DNA from: an uncultured Bacillota bacterium
GTDB lineage: Bacteria > Bacillota > Clostridia > Peptostreptococcales > Anaerovoracaceae
DNA length: 5,238 bases
Assembly (NCBI GenBank): GCA_946408315.1
Contig: CAMJRV010000213.1
Coordinates: 1-5,238 of the forward strand
Direction: 5' to 3'
Shown here: piece by piece, positions 4,607 through 5,238 of the stretch
Layout of the letters: the number at the start of each line of letters is the position of its first letter
How positions within the stretch are numbered: position 1 is the stretch's first letter
Translations under genes and position numbers: made by a program
The notes under the pieces: generated by a model
Told to the model about the DNA's origin: nothing
Database searches by the model: none
The model's input: the letters and a program-made list of their open reading frames with translations, nothing else

Positions 4607-5238
4607 TTGTGTAAATAAGATTGATTTAGAAAGAGTCCCCGCCCACGTCGCCATCATCATGGATGGAAACGGACGCTGGGCACAGAAACGAAATCTGCCT
4701 CATATGGCAGGTCATAATGCAGGAATGCAGGCGATGAAGGAGATCGTAAAGGCCTCCTCGTCTTTAGGAGTAAAGCATCTGACCGTCTATGCGTTTTCTA
4801 CGGAAAACTGGAAGCGGTCCATGGAGGAGATCAACGGGATCTTCAAGCTGCTGATCCTTTATATCGAAAAAGAGCTGAAAGAGCTCCATGAAAACAATGT
4901 GAAAGTCAGGATTCTGGGCGACTATGAAAAGCTGCCGAAGAACGCGGTGAAGAGTCTGGAGCGCTCTCTTGCGACGACAAAGGACAATACCGGGCTTCAG
5001 TTTAATATTGCCTTGAATTACGGCGGCAGGGACGAAATCCTGAGAGCCGTTCAAAAGCTGGCGGAACAAGTGAAAGACGGAAGTCTTTCTGCGGAGGAAA
5101 TTACGGAGGCCATGCTTTCGGAAAACCTGTATACCGCGGGGATTCCCGATCCCGACATGATCGTCCGTACCAGCGGCGAGATGCGTTTGAGCAATTACCT
5201 GTTGTGGCAGTGCGCCTACAGCGAATTTATATTTACAG
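4599..5238 (+). CDS. uppS: Undecaprenyl diphosphate synthase (cis-prenyltransferase), 3' end outside window
   Basis: The first 213 residues of a cis-prenyltransferase that adds eight isopentenyl diphosphates to farnesyl diphosphate at the membrane surface, giving the C55 lipid carrier for peptidoglycan and teichoic acids. Motifs are HVAIIMDGNGRWAQ (16-29, with catalytic Asp22), GHNAG (38-42), YAFSTENWKR (64-73), LNYGGRDEI (139-147) and PDPDMIVRTSGEMRLSNYLL (183-202) followed by WQCAYSEFIFT, which holds the diphosphate-binding arginines. About 20-40 residues should be missing at the right edge. The start is ATG 4599, the first possible codon after an in-frame TAA at 4584-4586. It overlaps the previous gene in ATGACTGA. 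No strong ribosome binding site is visible, so coupling to the upstream gene is likely. The next internal ATG (4659) lies inside the catalytic motif and is excluded. All catalytic residues in view are intact. Confidence 0.97.
   Translation, partial: MTDCVNKIDLERVPAHVAIIMDGNGRWAQKRNLPHMAGHNAGMQAMKEIVKASSSLGVKHLTVYAFSTENWKRSMEEINGIFKLLILYIEKELKELHENNVKVRILGDYEKLPKNAVKSLERSLATTKDNTGLQFNIALNYGGRDEILRAVQKLAEQVKDGSLSAEEITEAMLSENLYTAGIPDPDMIVRTSGEMRLSNYLLWQCAYSEFIFT

Noticed and set aside
4659..5238. ATG at 4659 as the uppS start
   Set aside because: It lies inside the MDGNGRW catalytic motif and would remove the preceding conserved strand HVAII.

Overview
The window is a bacterial chromosome segment with every recognised gene on the plus strand. 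Gene order and protein sequences point to a low- to mid-GC Firmicute of the class Clostridia. The rpsB-tsf-pyrH-frr-uppS cluster, strong GGAGG ribosome binding sites, EF-Ts and S2 sequences of clostridial character, and a tcdA gene all fit. A more exact placement cannot be read from the sequence.

Layout: (1) 2-424 is the 3' end of tcdA, a tRNA-modification enzyme. (2) 425-542 is an intergenic stretch with a long hairpin that buries the next ribosome binding site. (3) 543-911 encodes a small stand-alone LytTR DNA-binding protein, closed by an intrinsic terminator at 911-937. (4) 938-1110 holds a good sigma-A promoter, an inverted repeat over the predicted start point and a structured leader RNA. 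(5) The translation cluster follows: rpsB (S2), a 103-nt rod-like palindromic element, tsf (EF-Ts), a second promoter/hairpin region, pyrH (UMP kinase), frr (ribosome recycling factor), an 83-residue PASTA-like protein and uppS, which runs off the right edge.

How the genes relate: rpsB, tsf and frr supply ribosome assembly, elongation and recycling. pyrH makes UDP for nucleic acids and for UDP-sugars. uppS makes the undecaprenyl carrier used in cell-wall synthesis. The cluster therefore links translation, pyrimidine supply and envelope growth. The least expected gene is the cytoplasmic single-PASTA-domain protein between frr and uppS, because PASTA domains normally sit outside the cell on penicillin-binding proteins and Ser/Thr kinases.

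The coding content is mostly ordinary. The interest lies between the genes: a sequestered Shine-Dalgarno (SD) before lytTR, a candidate S2 leader RNA, the rpsB-tsf palindromic element, and a pyrH leader in which one arm can pair either with an upstream arm or with the pyrH ribosome binding site. All structures were found by eye from base complementarity; none was folded computationally or compared with homologues.
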